64,000 nucleotides of DNA. Origin: Paenibacillus sp. FSL H7-0326. GTDB lineage: Bacteria > Bacillota > Bacilli > Paenibacillales > Paenibacillaceae. This document shows positions 32,609-40,450 of the stretch, piece by piece. Numbering within the stretch: the first letter of the stretch is position 1; each line of letters starts with the position of its first letter. Location of the stretch: positions 41,519 to 105,518 of the forward strand of contig NZ_MPVN01000010.1 of NCBI RefSeq assembly GCF_001955535.1, in the 5' to 3' direction. The notes beneath the pieces were generated by a model. That model ran no database searches. It was not told where the DNA came from and was given only the letters and a program-made list of their open reading frames with translations. Position numbers and translations under genes: made by a program.

Positions 32609-33445
32609 ATGCCTAAATTAAATGTGGGAACCGAAAACGGACAACCGATTGAATTGTATTTTGAGGATCTTGGTGCAGGAAAACCCGTCATTCTCATTCA
32701 TGGCTGGCCGCTCAGCGGTCGTTCTTGGGAGAAACAGGTTCCAGCACTTATCAACGCGGGCTATCGTGTAATTACCTATGACCGCCGCGGATTTGGACAA
32801 TCCTCTCAGCCGTATAATGGATACGACTACGATACGTTTGCAGCTGATCTTGATCAGCTGATTACACATCTGGATCTGAGCGATGTAACACTGGTCGGGT
32901 TTTCCATGGGCGGCGGTGAGGTTGCCCGGTACATTGGTACCTATGGAACGAGTCGTGTTAGAAAGGCCGTGCTGGCAGGTGCTGTTCCTCCGTACTTCTA
33001 CAAATCTGCCGAGCATCCGGAAGGGGGGCTGGACGAAGCGACGATTCAAGAATTTCAAGCCGGCCTGACAGAAGACAGGATCGCTTTTCTCGATGGCTTC
33101 ACGTATAACTTCTTTAAGGCAGGAGATCGAACAGATCTGGTCAGCGAGCCCTTCCGGTTGTACAATGTTGCCATTGCTTCTGCTGCTTCTCCAAAAGGAA
33201 CGCTGGATTGTGTTGCTGCCTTCGGCCGGACCGACTTCCGTGAAGACTTGGCCAAATTCGATATCCCGCTGCTCGTCATTCATGGGGATTCCGATGCGGT
33301 GGTTCCGCTTGAGGTCAGCGGTCAGCTCTCACATGAAGCAGTGAAAGGCAGTGAACTCGTTGTTATCGAGGGTGGACCTCACGGCTTGAATGCCACTCAC
33401 GCTGAGCCATTCAATAAAGCGTTAATCGATTTCTTGAATAAATAA
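32609..33445 (+). CDS. Alpha/beta hydrolase (non-haem chloroperoxidase/esterase type)
   Basis: A 278-residue protein from ATG 32609, preceded by GAGAGGAACG; an upstream frame from 32564 has no ribosome binding site. The oxyanion region is LIHGWPLSGRSW. The nucleophile Ser is in GFSMGGGE (near residue 98), the Asp in HGDSDAVVP and the His in GGPHGLN. This arrangement is typical of cofactor-free chloroperoxidase-like esterases. It is divergent from the MFS gene. Confidence 0.92.
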   Translation: MPKLNVGTENGQPIELYFEDLGAGKPVILIHGWPLSGRSWEKQVPALINAGYRVITYDRRGFGQSSQPYNGYDYDTFAADLDQLITHLDLSDVTLVGFSMGGGEVARYIGTYGTSRVRKAVLAGAVPPYFYKSAEHPEGGLDEATIQEFQAGLTEDRIAFLDGFTYNFFKAGDRTDLVSEPFRLYNVAIASAASPKGTLDCVAAFGRTDFREDLAKFDIPLLVIHGDSDAVVPLEVSGQLSHEAVKGSELVVIEGGPHGLNATHAEPFNKALIDFLNK

Positions 33446-33474
33446 ATGGATAAAAATTAGATCTATATATAATA

Positions 33475-33531
33475 GAAAGAATCGGTCCGCAGGCATCTAA
33501 AATGATGCTTCACAGGACCGATTCTTTTTTT
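33475..33531 (+). terminator. Terminator of the alpha/beta hydrolase gene
   Basis: AAAGAATCGGTCC pairs with GGACCGATTCTTT, with an inner GCATC/GATGC stem and a following T-run. Confidence 0.9.
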
Positions 33532-33578
33532 CTGCTTTGGACTATATGGCCTGGCCTTTTCTGAGTGTGAGGGGAGTC

Positions 33579-33755
33579 CTAATGATAGTTGTTCGATTCA
33601 CTCTCGTTATATTTACCATTGCTGTCATGCTGCGACTGCTTCCGGCGGTCATTGCGGGCTTGCTGCTTCTGCTGTGCATCCAGGCTGTTCACAGCCGTGG
33701 TTTCTAGATCCTTCACTTCATTAATAAGGTTCTTGTCCGGTTGATTAGTACTCAA
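33579..33755 (-). CDS. Small hydrophilic hypothetical protein
   Basis: A 58-codon gene starting at TTG, with AAGGAGGA eight bases upstream on the minus strand. The protein begins LSTNQPDKNLINEVKDLE, is rich in Gln, Asn, Lys and Asp, and ends with ESNNYH. It has no cysteine or membrane segment. The very good ribosome binding site and open frame support it. Composition and size resemble small sporulation-associated or regulatory proteins, but no family is recognised. Confidence 0.65.
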   Translation of the reverse strand: MSTNQPDKNLINEVKDLETTAVNSLDAQQKQQARNDRRKQSQHDSNGKYNESESNNYH

Positions 33756-33836
33756 TTGATGAGTCCTCCTTATCTAACTGAGATCGTTTTATGAGGTATA
33801 TTATGTGCTGGCTTATATACACCTATTCGTGCGAGG

Positions 33837-33866
33837 AAAAAAAACCCAGCGATCGCTGGGTTTTTC
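33837..33866 (-). terminator. Terminator of the acid-sugar operon
   Basis: AAACCCAGCGATCGCTGGGTTT is a near-perfect palindrome between an A-run and a T-run, placed 28 bp beyond the pdxA2 stop. Confidence 0.9.
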
Positions 33867-33893
33867 AAGTGCAAACTGCAGTCACGCTAGGTA

Positions 33894-34895
33894 TTAGATT
33901 CGATCTTTTGGTGCCAGCTCAATGGCAGAGCGGATCGCCGCGAGCATGCTCTTGTCTTCAGCAATGTTTTTGCCTGCAATATCAAATGCTGTTCCGTGGT
34001 CGACAGAGGTACGGATGATACCGCCCTTTAGTCCAACTGTAATGTTCACGCCTTCTTCGATACCCATGACCTTGATTGGTGCATGCCCTTGGTCGTGGTA
34101 GCAGGCAACAACGATATCAAAATCACCTCTGCCAGCTCTAAAGAACAAAGTGTCAGCAGGGAGAGGACCTACTACATTAATGCCTTCCTTCTGGGCACGC
34201 TCAATGCCGGGCTGTAGCTTTTCTTCTTCCTCACCGTTACCGAAGAGTCCATTCTCACCCGCATGAGGGTTGATTCCGCAGACCGCCACTCTCGGATTGT
34301 CGAAGCCGGCTTTCTTCAGCGTATCATGGGCAAGCTTAACGACAGTGTACGTTCTATCCGGAGTAATGCTGTGGATGGCTTCAATCAGCCCCATATGAGT
34401 TGTCAGGTGAATGACTCGCAGGTTCGGAGTCGTCAGCATCATAGAGAAATCTTTGGTATCTGTGAGATCTGCCAATATTTCAGTGTGTCCCGGATACAAA
34501 TGTCCCCCCTGGTGCAAAGCTTCTTTGTTCAATGGAGCCGTACAGATGGAGTGGATCTTGTGCTGCTTCGCAAGGTCAATCGCTCTTGCCAGAAACTGAA
34601 ATGCTGCATCTCCTGCTACAGCAGACACTTCACCAAATTCAAGATCTGCAGGGACGAGATCCAGATCGATCACATCCACGGTACCGAATTCGTACTTGGC
34701 CTCGGATGGCTCTTGAATCGAACGTACCTTCAGATCTGAGCCGATGATTGGCAGAACTCGCTCTAATATTTTAGCATCCCCGATCACAAGAGGATTGCAA
34801 TTATCATACATTTCCTGATGGGCTAATGCCTTCATAATAATCTCGGGTCCGATGCCTGCCGCATCACCCATCGTAATTCCAACCGTTGGTTTCAT
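33894..34895 (-). CDS. pdxA2: 4-phospho-D-threonate/erythronate 3-dehydrogenase (PdxA2)
   Basis: A 333-residue PdxA-family dehydrogenase. It begins KPTVGITMGDAAGIGPEI and carries the metal-ligand histidines in TTHMGLIEAI, CGINPHAGENG and CYHDQGHAP. In the DUF1537 acid-sugar pathway PdxA2 oxidises the phosphorylated four-carbon acid, which decarboxylates to dihydroxyacetone phosphate. It overlaps the kinase gene by ATGA (4 bp) and has no vitamin B6 genes around it, so PdxA2 rather than PdxA is the better call. Confidence 0.9.
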   Translation of the reverse strand: MKPTVGITMGDAAGIGPEIIMKALAHQEMYDNCNPLVIGDAKILERVLPIIGSDLKVRSIQEPSEAKYEFGTVDVIDLDLVPADLEFGEVSAVAGDAAFQFLARAIDLAKQHKIHSICTAPLNKEALHQGGHLYPGHTEILADLTDTKDFSMMLTTPNLRVIHLTTHMGLIEAIHSITPDRTYTVVKLAHDTLKKAGFDNPRVAVCGINPHAGENGLFGNGEEEEKLQPGIERAQKEGINVVGPLPADTLFFRAGRGDFDIVVACYHDQGHAPIKVMGIEEGVNITVGLKGGIIRTSVDHGTAFDIAGKNIAEDKSMLAAIRSAIELAPKDRI

Positions 34896-36187
34896 TCTAT
34901 AGGTCCTCCTTTTAACTTTTGAATCGCATGGATAAATACGTCTGGCTTGCCGAATCCGCCTGCTTTTGTAATCACGTACAGATCCTTGACGCCTATAAAT
35001 TTCGAAATCGGCACACCAATTTCCAGCTCGTCCAACAATTCAAAGCCGCTGATATTCCACTTCATACAGATTTGCTTCGCCGTATCTCCGCCTGTCATGG
35101 AGACACCTGTAAAGTAACCCTTCTCCAGCAGTCTTGCACAAACCTCACCAATGGCTCTCACAATCTCGTTACTAACCTCGGTATGGTTAAGTCCTCTGGA
35201 CTCGCCTGTGGTACGTGCTTGTTCGATATCGGTCTGCTCTGCTGTGGAGTAGATCACAATATCCTTACCCTCTAAGGCCAGGGACTTCACTTCTTCAAAT
35301 ACACGTTCCATTTCTGCGTTGCGCTCCGATGGCTCAGACACAGCCTTGTAAGATTTAAATTGTACCGGGCACACATCCGTTTGTTCAAGCAGCTGTCTGA
35401 GCTGTGCGCGCGAGTTCTTGTTTACACTGCCGACGACAGTAAGAGTCGGACCTTGATTTTCAGCGATTGTAAGCTCTGACTGAGCGTGTGATATACCGTA
35501 ATGCTCGGGCAGGTAGTTCGCAATCCCTGCTGAACCGGCCCATGCAAACGTATAGCTCAGCTGCTGCGTCATTTGCAATATCCGTTCCAGATGATGCTCC
35601 TTGGTCGAGTCAACGAGCACATATGGAACGGAGTTCTGCTTGAAGTGCTTCAGCTTATTTTCAACATGATCTTTCCCGGCCTCCAGATCACTTGCCGATA
35701 TCTCCCCAATCTCATATTTCGTTTGCAGCTTAAGCAAGTCTGGAAGATAAGAGAGGGTAACCGGAGTCTTGGGATCATTTGCAATTTCTGTTTCACCAAG
35801 CGGTATGCCATTTAAATAGTGGACACCGTTCAAGATGGTGCGATGGTTCTTAGGATAGCCGGGTGCAATCATCATAAAGTCAGGTTTAACGACATCATAT
35901 AACGCATCTATTTCTGCACCGATATTTCCACGCATGGTGGAATCCATCTTTTTAAAAATGGTATTGAATCCGGCCTTTGTTAAGAATTCCGCCGCCATAC
36001 TTACCCGCTGATAAGCTTCATCCGGGGTGATGGAGCGGCTGTCTGTATCATAGACGACAGCATCGTAGCTGCGAATGTTGTCCTCATCCATATCAAATAA
36101 TACGCTAGTTCTAAGGCCATGACGTGCGAGCTGAACTCCACTGTCATTGGCGCCAGTCAAATCATCTGCAATGATGGCTAGTTTCAT
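34892..36187 (-). CDS. dtnK: D-threonate/D-erythronate kinase (DtnK/DenK, DUF1537)
   Basis: A 431-residue four-carbon acid sugar kinase. ATG 36187, preceded by GGAGGAGGT, is chosen over a frame open to 36310. The N-terminal acid-binding domain starts KLAIIADDLTGANDSGVQLA, and the C-terminal nucleotide-binding domain carries GVSMTGGDTAKQ and TKAGGFGKPD. Together with PdxA2 and the permease it forms a complete import, phosphorylation and oxidation route. D-threonate and D-erythronate cannot be told apart by eye. Confidence 0.9.
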   Translation of the reverse strand: MKLAIIADDLTGANDSGVQLARHGLRTSVLFDMDEDNIRSYDAVVYDTDSRSITPDEAYQRVSMAAEFLTKAGFNTIFKKMDSTMRGNIGAEIDALYDVVKPDFMMIAPGYPKNHRTILNGVHYLNGIPLGETEIANDPKTPVTLSYLPDLLKLQTKYEIGEISASDLEAGKDHVENKLKHFKQNSVPYVLVDSTKEHHLERILQMTQQLSYTFAWAGSAGIANYLPEHYGISHAQSELTIAENQGPTLTVVGSVNKNSRAQLRQLLEQTDVCPVQFKSYKAVSEPSERNAEMERVFEEVKSLALEGKDIVIYSTAEQTDIEQARTTGESRGLNHTEVSNEIVRAIGEVCARLLEKGYFTGVSMTGGDTAKQICMKWNISGFELLDELEIGVPISKFIGVKDLYVITKAGGFGKPDVFIHAIQKLKGGPIE

Positions 36188-36242
36188 GCAGTTACCTCCT
36201 CCTTGAGAAAAACGAGTGCAAATTGAGGGGCCATTATAACCT

Positions 36243-37229
36243 CTATGCAGCTGGATTGTTATATTTTTCGACGCCGCCGGATTTCTCCAATCGTTTGGAT
36301 AAGAAGCCAATGAAGATCGGCAATAAGATGGCGGTCGTTACGACACTTGCCGCAATTTGTACTGTGGCGATTTCAGCAATCGGGCCAAAGGAAGCATTCG
36401 CTGCGACGATCGCAGCCGGTGTACCTACTGCATTACCTGCTGTTGATCCTTCCGATGCACCGACAATTGGGTTCCAGCCAATGGCTCTGAAGAGCAGGAA
36501 TCCGAGACCGCCTGTTAGCAGCACGGTTAGTACGCCTAGCAGGATACCACTAAGGCCACCTTGGATGATGGAAGAGAAATTGATGCCCATCCCCAGAGAA
36601 AAGGCGAAGAAAGGAACCAGCTTATCACTGCCTTTGTGCAGCCATTCTGCCATATTACGGTCCAGGTTACCAATAATTATGCCGACAGCCAGCGGGAGCA
36701 GAACTGCTACGAAGGACATCGGTGAGAACATTCCGTCAGCAAAGCCCATCGCGCCAAAGATCGAGAGCGCTACCATGGTAAGAAACGGTCCGTCACTGAG
36801 TGCAAGGAAAGGGTAAGCTGCTTTGTCATCCTCTTTCCCGTATTGTCCAGCTAGTGCAATGTAGAGTCCGCCGTTTGAGTTCGTCATGGCGGCAATAATG
36901 GCGAGAGGCGCTAGACCCAGAAATAGTCCGGTTGAAGAATCGGCAAACATGATGGCAATCAATCCGATGATTGCGCCGACGGCCCATTTAAACACCAGCA
37001 GCGTAACACCCTTTGCAACAGATGATCCCGCTGTTTTAAACGTAATTTGCGTACCGGCGATCAATAGGAATAGTGCAATAAGCGTGCTTGAGCTGTTGAC
37101 AAATAGGGCTTCGGTAAAACCTCCAATCCGCAAAGCGTTTGGAGCGAATGTATTGATACATGCCCCGATGAGAAGAGGGACAACCATCATGCCGCCAGGG
37201 ATCCGATCTAACGTCGCTTTAATATTCAT
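36243..37229 (-). CDS. 2-keto-3-deoxygluconate permease family (KdgT-type) transporter
   Basis: A 328-residue protein of about ten hydrophobic segments, with CAAGGAGC before the ATG. Family segments include KATLDRIPGGMMVVPL at the start, MTNSNGGLYIAL near residue 115 and GASEGSTAGNAVGTPAA near 265. KdgT proteins are proton-coupled acid-sugar importers. The linkage to DtnK and PdxA2 predicts a four-carbon sugar acid as substrate instead of KDG; no KDG kinase or aldolase is adjacent. It is the first gene after the regulator. Confidence 0.9.
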   Translation of the reverse strand: MNIKATLDRIPGGMMVVPLLIGACINTFAPNALRIGGFTEALFVNSSSTLIALFLLIAGTQITFKTAGSSVAKGVTLLVFKWAVGAIIGLIAIMFADSSTGLFLGLAPLAIIAAMTNSNGGLYIALAGQYGKEDDKAAYPFLALSDGPFLTMVALSIFGAMGFADGMFSPMSFVAVLLPLAVGIIIGNLDRNMAEWLHKGSDKLVPFFAFSLGMGINFSSIIQGGLSGILLGVLTVLLTGGLGFLLFRAIGWNPIVGASEGSTAGNAVGTPAAIVAANASFGPIAEIATVQIAASVVTTAILLPIFIGFLSKRLEKSGGVEKYNNPAA

Positions 37230-37256
37230 ATTGTTTAGCTCCTTGTGTAATCGTTT

Positions 37257-37272
37257 TAATAAAGCGCTTGCA
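37257..37272 (-). promoter_or_regulatory. Candidate cre (CcpA) site before the permease gene
   Basis: Minus strand reads TGCAAGCGCTTTAT, matching the CcpA consensus TGNAANCGNTNNCA except at the last two bases. It lies just downstream of the proposed -10 element, a position where CcpA would repress. Confidence 0.45.
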
Positions 37273-37278
37273 GGAACA

Positions 37279-37310
37279 ATACTATATCATGTTGTTTATT
37301 TTAGCAACAT
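37279..37310 (-). promoter_or_regulatory. Promoter with inverted repeat over the -35, acid-sugar operon
   Basis: Minus strand: TTGCTA (37307-37302), 17 bp, TAGTAT (37284-37279). ATGTTG and CAACAT (37289-37310) form an inverted repeat across the -35 element, a probable site for the PrpR-like regulator. No -24/-12 sigma-54 promoter is present. Confidence 0.5.
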
Positions 37311-37387
37311 TAAAATTATGTAAATGTGTCCAAAATTAAAAAATTGTTTAAATATGCAACACATTACTATATAAAAAAAGCGCAAAC

Positions 37388-39082
37388 TTAATCATTCTTA
37401 AGTTTACGCCATAGGGTGGCTCGATTAATCCCTAATCGCTCTGCTGCCTTGGATTGATTATTATTTTCTTCTTTCAACACATAGGAGATAATTTCTTTTT
37501 CTATGTCTTTCAAAGTACCTGTAAGCTCAATGGATTGTGATGCTCTTGAGGCAGAATATCCGTCTAACAATCGAGAGAGGGTTTCTGCTGAAAGTACATA
37601 CTCCGTTTCGTTCATGGCCGCTTGTTTAATCAGCTGCTTTAGCTGGCTTATAGACATATGGGATGCTTTTTGCTGTATCAGCTGCAATGCATCTTCCTTA
37701 ATCTTGATAGCTGTCGTTCCATATTTCTGATAATAATCCGATAGAAAATGCTGAATCAGTGATGGCAGATCATCCAATCTGTCCAAGAGGGTCGGCATGA
37801 TGATGGTATTTAGTTTAAGATGCTGTGGCCAATGCTCGTCCAGTGCCTGTTCACTGATCATGAATACTCCAACCTGCTGATTCAGGCAGGACTCTGTAAA
37901 TGCGATTAATTCTGGATCCTCAATGCGGTGTTCCACATGATTCAATTCAACATTTCTTACTTTGGACAGGGGAATGTCGCTTAATACACCTGGAGGAACA
38001 AGCTTCAGATCGATCTGGAGCAGCAGCCCTCCATTGGCATACGTTTGATGAATATACTTCACCAAGTAGGATTTTCCTGTATCCTCCTCACCCAGCAAAT
38101 GAATGGGCTCATGATACTTATAGAGCATGTTGATATGCTTTAGCGTTGTGCGCATGGCAGTGGATTCAGCTACAATGGGTTCTACGGATGTCTCATAATA
38201 GGACTTGATGCCAAGATGAGCAAAGGCATAAGGCTGCCCTTTTTCTAAGGAGTAAACCTTGTAGCTGATACGGTTTATCGTCGTTTCATAGGCGTTAACG
38301 GTGAGCTGATAGTCATCAACAATAAAGACATTTTGAACCTTCGATTGATGAAAATCGATATTCGTGTTGGTCACATAGATATGGTTCTCTGTCAAAGGGT
38401 TATGGTCAAAATCGTTCAGCTGTTCGTATACGACTTCATTCTGCTCATTCAAAATGATGAGGTTCGGGTGCTCATTCATCACGAGTTCATTCAAAATCAT
38501 CGATACAGCGTTGTTCTTACTCAAATAGCGATAAATAAGCTGGGCATCTTCCAGCGCTCTCAATATCGATTCTTTACCGGATTGAATGAGAAGCCCCTTC
38601 ATGCCATAAGCATTAGCTGTATTTACAGTAATCACGTCGCCGACAATTTGACGGTAACCTGCCGCTTTGAGCTCAAGCAGCAGCCTTGCCACATCCTCGG
38701 AGCTGTGTATGGTATACACCTTCAGAGGCAAATCCATCAGATCGATAATCGATTGTGCACCAGATGTAATATTGGAAAATCCAACGATAGCCGTTTGACC
38801 ATTATACTGACTGGCTAGCGTCAGCGAACGAATCATATCGTAACCCGATAGGTGGACGTCAATGACGGGAATGGTCACGGCTTCTTTAATGAATTGAGCC
38901 GTCCCGCCGCGGCTGATAATAATTTCTGCCCCGTTTTTTTCTGCCTTCGCTGCGAGTTCGGCTCCTCTGCCAAGATCACCGACCGCATATTGAATGTCTA
39001 AGTGGGGAAATTGTGGAATGCACTCTTGTATAATAGGAATCATTGCTTCGTAGGGAGCAATGATGTGGACGTGTGTACGCAT
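37388..39082 (-). CDS. PrpR-like regulator with degenerate AAA+ domain
   Basis: A 564-residue protein. Residues 1-185 form a PrpR N-terminal sensor (IIISRGGTAQFIKEA; QIVGDVITVNTANAYG). A linker to about 310 follows, then an AAA+-like domain with a Walker A-like GEEDTGKS near residue 330. The C-terminus has a Fis-type HTH (NQSKAAERLGINRATLWR near 543). The GAFTGA loop that contacts sigma-54 is absent, and the Walker B region is poor. It should therefore act at a sigma-A promoter as TyrR does. It lies upstream of, and on the same strand as, the acid-sugar genes. Confidence 0.85.
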   Translation of the reverse strand: MRTHVHIIAPYEAMIPIIQECIPQFPHLDIQYAVGDLGRGAELAAKAEKNGAEIIISRGGTAQFIKEAVTIPVIDVHLSGYDMIRSLTLASQYNGQTAIVGFSNITSGAQSIIDLMDLPLKVYTIHSSEDVARLLLELKAAGYRQIVGDVITVNTANAYGMKGLLIQSGKESILRALEDAQLIYRYLSKNNAVSMILNELVMNEHPNLIILNEQNEVVYEQLNDFDHNPLTENHIYVTNTNIDFHQSKVQNVFIVDDYQLTVNAYETTINRISYKVYSLEKGQPYAFAHLGIKSYYETSVEPIVAESTAMRTTLKHINMLYKYHEPIHLLGEEDTGKSYLVKYIHQTYANGGLLLQIDLKLVPPGVLSDIPLSKVRNVELNHVEHRIEDPELIAFTESCLNQQVGVFMISEQALDEHWPQHLKLNTIIMPTLLDRLDDLPSLIQHFLSDYYQKYGTTAIKIKEDALQLIQQKASHMSISQLKQLIKQAAMNETEYVLSAETLSRLLDGYSASRASQSIELTGTLKDIEKEIISYVLKEENNNQSKAAERLGINRATLWRKLKND

Positions 39083-39189
39083 ATGTATCCTGCCTTTATT
39101 TATTACAAACTAAAGTAACCTGTCATGCTTATCTTATTATAACCAACTTATATAGGAACCGCACTCAAGAGCACAAGATTCAAATGACT

Positions 39190-39567
39190 TCATTCCTTCT
39201 CATTTTGTGCTGCTTTCTTTAGCTTTGCTATATTTTGTATTAGATCGCGGAGCGTAGATTCCACAACGGGATCACCACGGAGCTGTACATTGTAATCTGC
39301 CTCAGTTTCTCTAATAATCCTCAATATATATTCTTCTTGTGGCTCAGGGTTAATTTCGTATTTCTGCTCTCTGCCATTTAACCAATCGATAGAAACCTCA
39401 TATAGATCAGCAATTCGCTGCAGCATGTCCAAGTCAGGCTCTCTTATTCCATACTCCCAGTTTGCATAAGTGCTGCTGCGTTTTAGTCCTAACTTTTTGG
39501 ATACGAAGACCTGAGACCATCCTCTGTGTTCTCTTTGTTGTTTAAGACGATCTCCTAAGACAGACAT
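39190..39567 (-). CDS. XRE-family transcriptional regulator
   Basis: A 125-residue protein with TAGGAGGGA before the ATG. The HTH_3 domain occupies residues 5-65 (LKQQREHRGWSQVFVSKKLG; YANWEYGIREPDLDMLQRIA), with the usual SIDWLNG end. The remaining 60 residues are helical and charged, probably for dimerisation. Three palindromes lie 58-126 bp upstream of its start, suggesting autoregulation. The divergent neighbour is a Spo0E-like gene. Confidence 0.9.
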   Translation of the reverse strand: MSVLGDRLKQQREHRGWSQVFVSKKLGLKRSSTYANWEYGIREPDLDMLQRIADLYEVSIDWLNGREQKYEINPEPQEEYILRIIRETEADYNVQLRGDPVVESTLRDLIQNIAKLKKAAQNEKE

Positions 39568-39624
39568 TATGTAATCCCTCCTAAAAAGTTAGTTTAGCAT
39601 GGTTACACAGAATAAAGTTTTATT

Positions 39625-39693
39625 TACACAATAAGTGTTCATATACACGAAATGTGTAGACATAAATGAGGAAATTTATACACCATACGTGTA
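39625..39693. promoter_or_regulatory. Three TACAC-N5-GTGTA operators between XRE and spo0E-like genes
   Basis: TACAC-AATAA-GTGTT (39625-39639), TACAC-GAAAT-GTGTA (39644-39658) and TACAC-CATAC-GTGTA (39679-39693). A lone TACAC half-site is at 39604. All lie in the A+T-rich 425-bp region between divergent genes, closer to the XRE start. The rest of that region (39700-39992) shows no gene. Confidence 0.65.
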
Positions 39694-39992
39694 AAAAGTT
39701 TATAAAATGTAGTTGCAAAATGTGGAAAAAGTAGTAAAATAGACGAAAAGAGAGGTTTTCATCTCATTCATATCATTTTCAGAATTATTTTTGTTAGCTC
39801 TAATTAAGAGTACATATAGATTAGTTTTGATATATTTTATCTATATATAGTTTGATGGAGACTACTCATGATTGAGAATTAAGAGATTGAGATTTACCAT
39901 CCGAACTATTCTTAAATTAGGGTTAAATTCCACAGTAATAATCACTAGCATGACTCATTTTGTGTAAGTACAAACCTACTAAGGGGGAATTC

Positions 39993-40172
39993 ATGTTGGG
40001 GAAGATTTCAATTTACTCACTTATTGAGAAGAAGAGACATGAACTCAATCTTCTGGCCGATTGGTATGGTTATAACTCTGAAATTGTACTTGCGAAATCC
40101 AGAGAAGTAGATGACGATATTAATAAATACTACAGTCTGGTTAAACAGAAGAGTGCTCACGATCATCAGTAA
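39993..40172 (+). CDS. Spo0E-family aspartyl-phosphate phosphatase-like protein
   Basis: A 59-residue protein from ATG 39993, preceded by AAGGGGGA. It shows the helical-hairpin pattern of Spo0E phosphatases: IEKKRHELNLLADWYG, then the signature region AKSREVDDDINKYYSLV, where the usual SxxLD is SREVD. Such proteins dephosphorylate Spo0A-P and delay sporulation. The Val for Leu change is mild. Regulation by the divergent XRE protein is plausible. Confidence 0.8.
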   Translation: MLGKISIYSLIEKKRHELNLLADWYGYNSEIVLAKSREVDDDINKYYSLVKQKSAHDHQ

Positions 40173-40338
40173 CCCGCATTCTGTATTCAGGAAGCGATTA
40201 TTCGCTGGAGATGTTAATTATAGTGCTGCTGAGACCCATTTTAGCGAATGGGTCTTTTTGTGATCTGTATCTTTCACATGTCTTTAGAAATCTGTTACTA
40301 TGGAATAGAATAGGGAGGTAAACGTATACAACTCAAAC

Positions 40339-40352
40339 TGTAAACGCCTACA
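40339..40352 (+). promoter_or_regulatory. Candidate cre (CcpA) site upstream of the GH3 gene
   Basis: TGTAAACGCCTACA matches TGNAANCGNTNNCA with one mismatch. It lies about 100 bp before the GH3 start, consistent with carbon catabolite control of a glycosidase. Confidence 0.5.
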
Positions 40353-40450
40353 CTCTTCGTTCTCCTTACATTCTTCATTTAATTAGCAATGTGAATCAAT
40401 TTCATAAATCATTTAGTACTTACGAAAAAGACATTTCAGGAGGGAATCAT

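Noticed and set aside
32618..33283. 221-codon minus-strand ORF inside the alpha/beta hydrolase
   Set aside because: Antisense shadow; the plus-strand gene has a ribosome binding site and a full catalytic triad.
37230..37390. Sigma-54 promoter for the acid-sugar operon
   Set aside because: No GG-N10-GC -24/-12 pair is present, and the regulator lacks GAFTGA.
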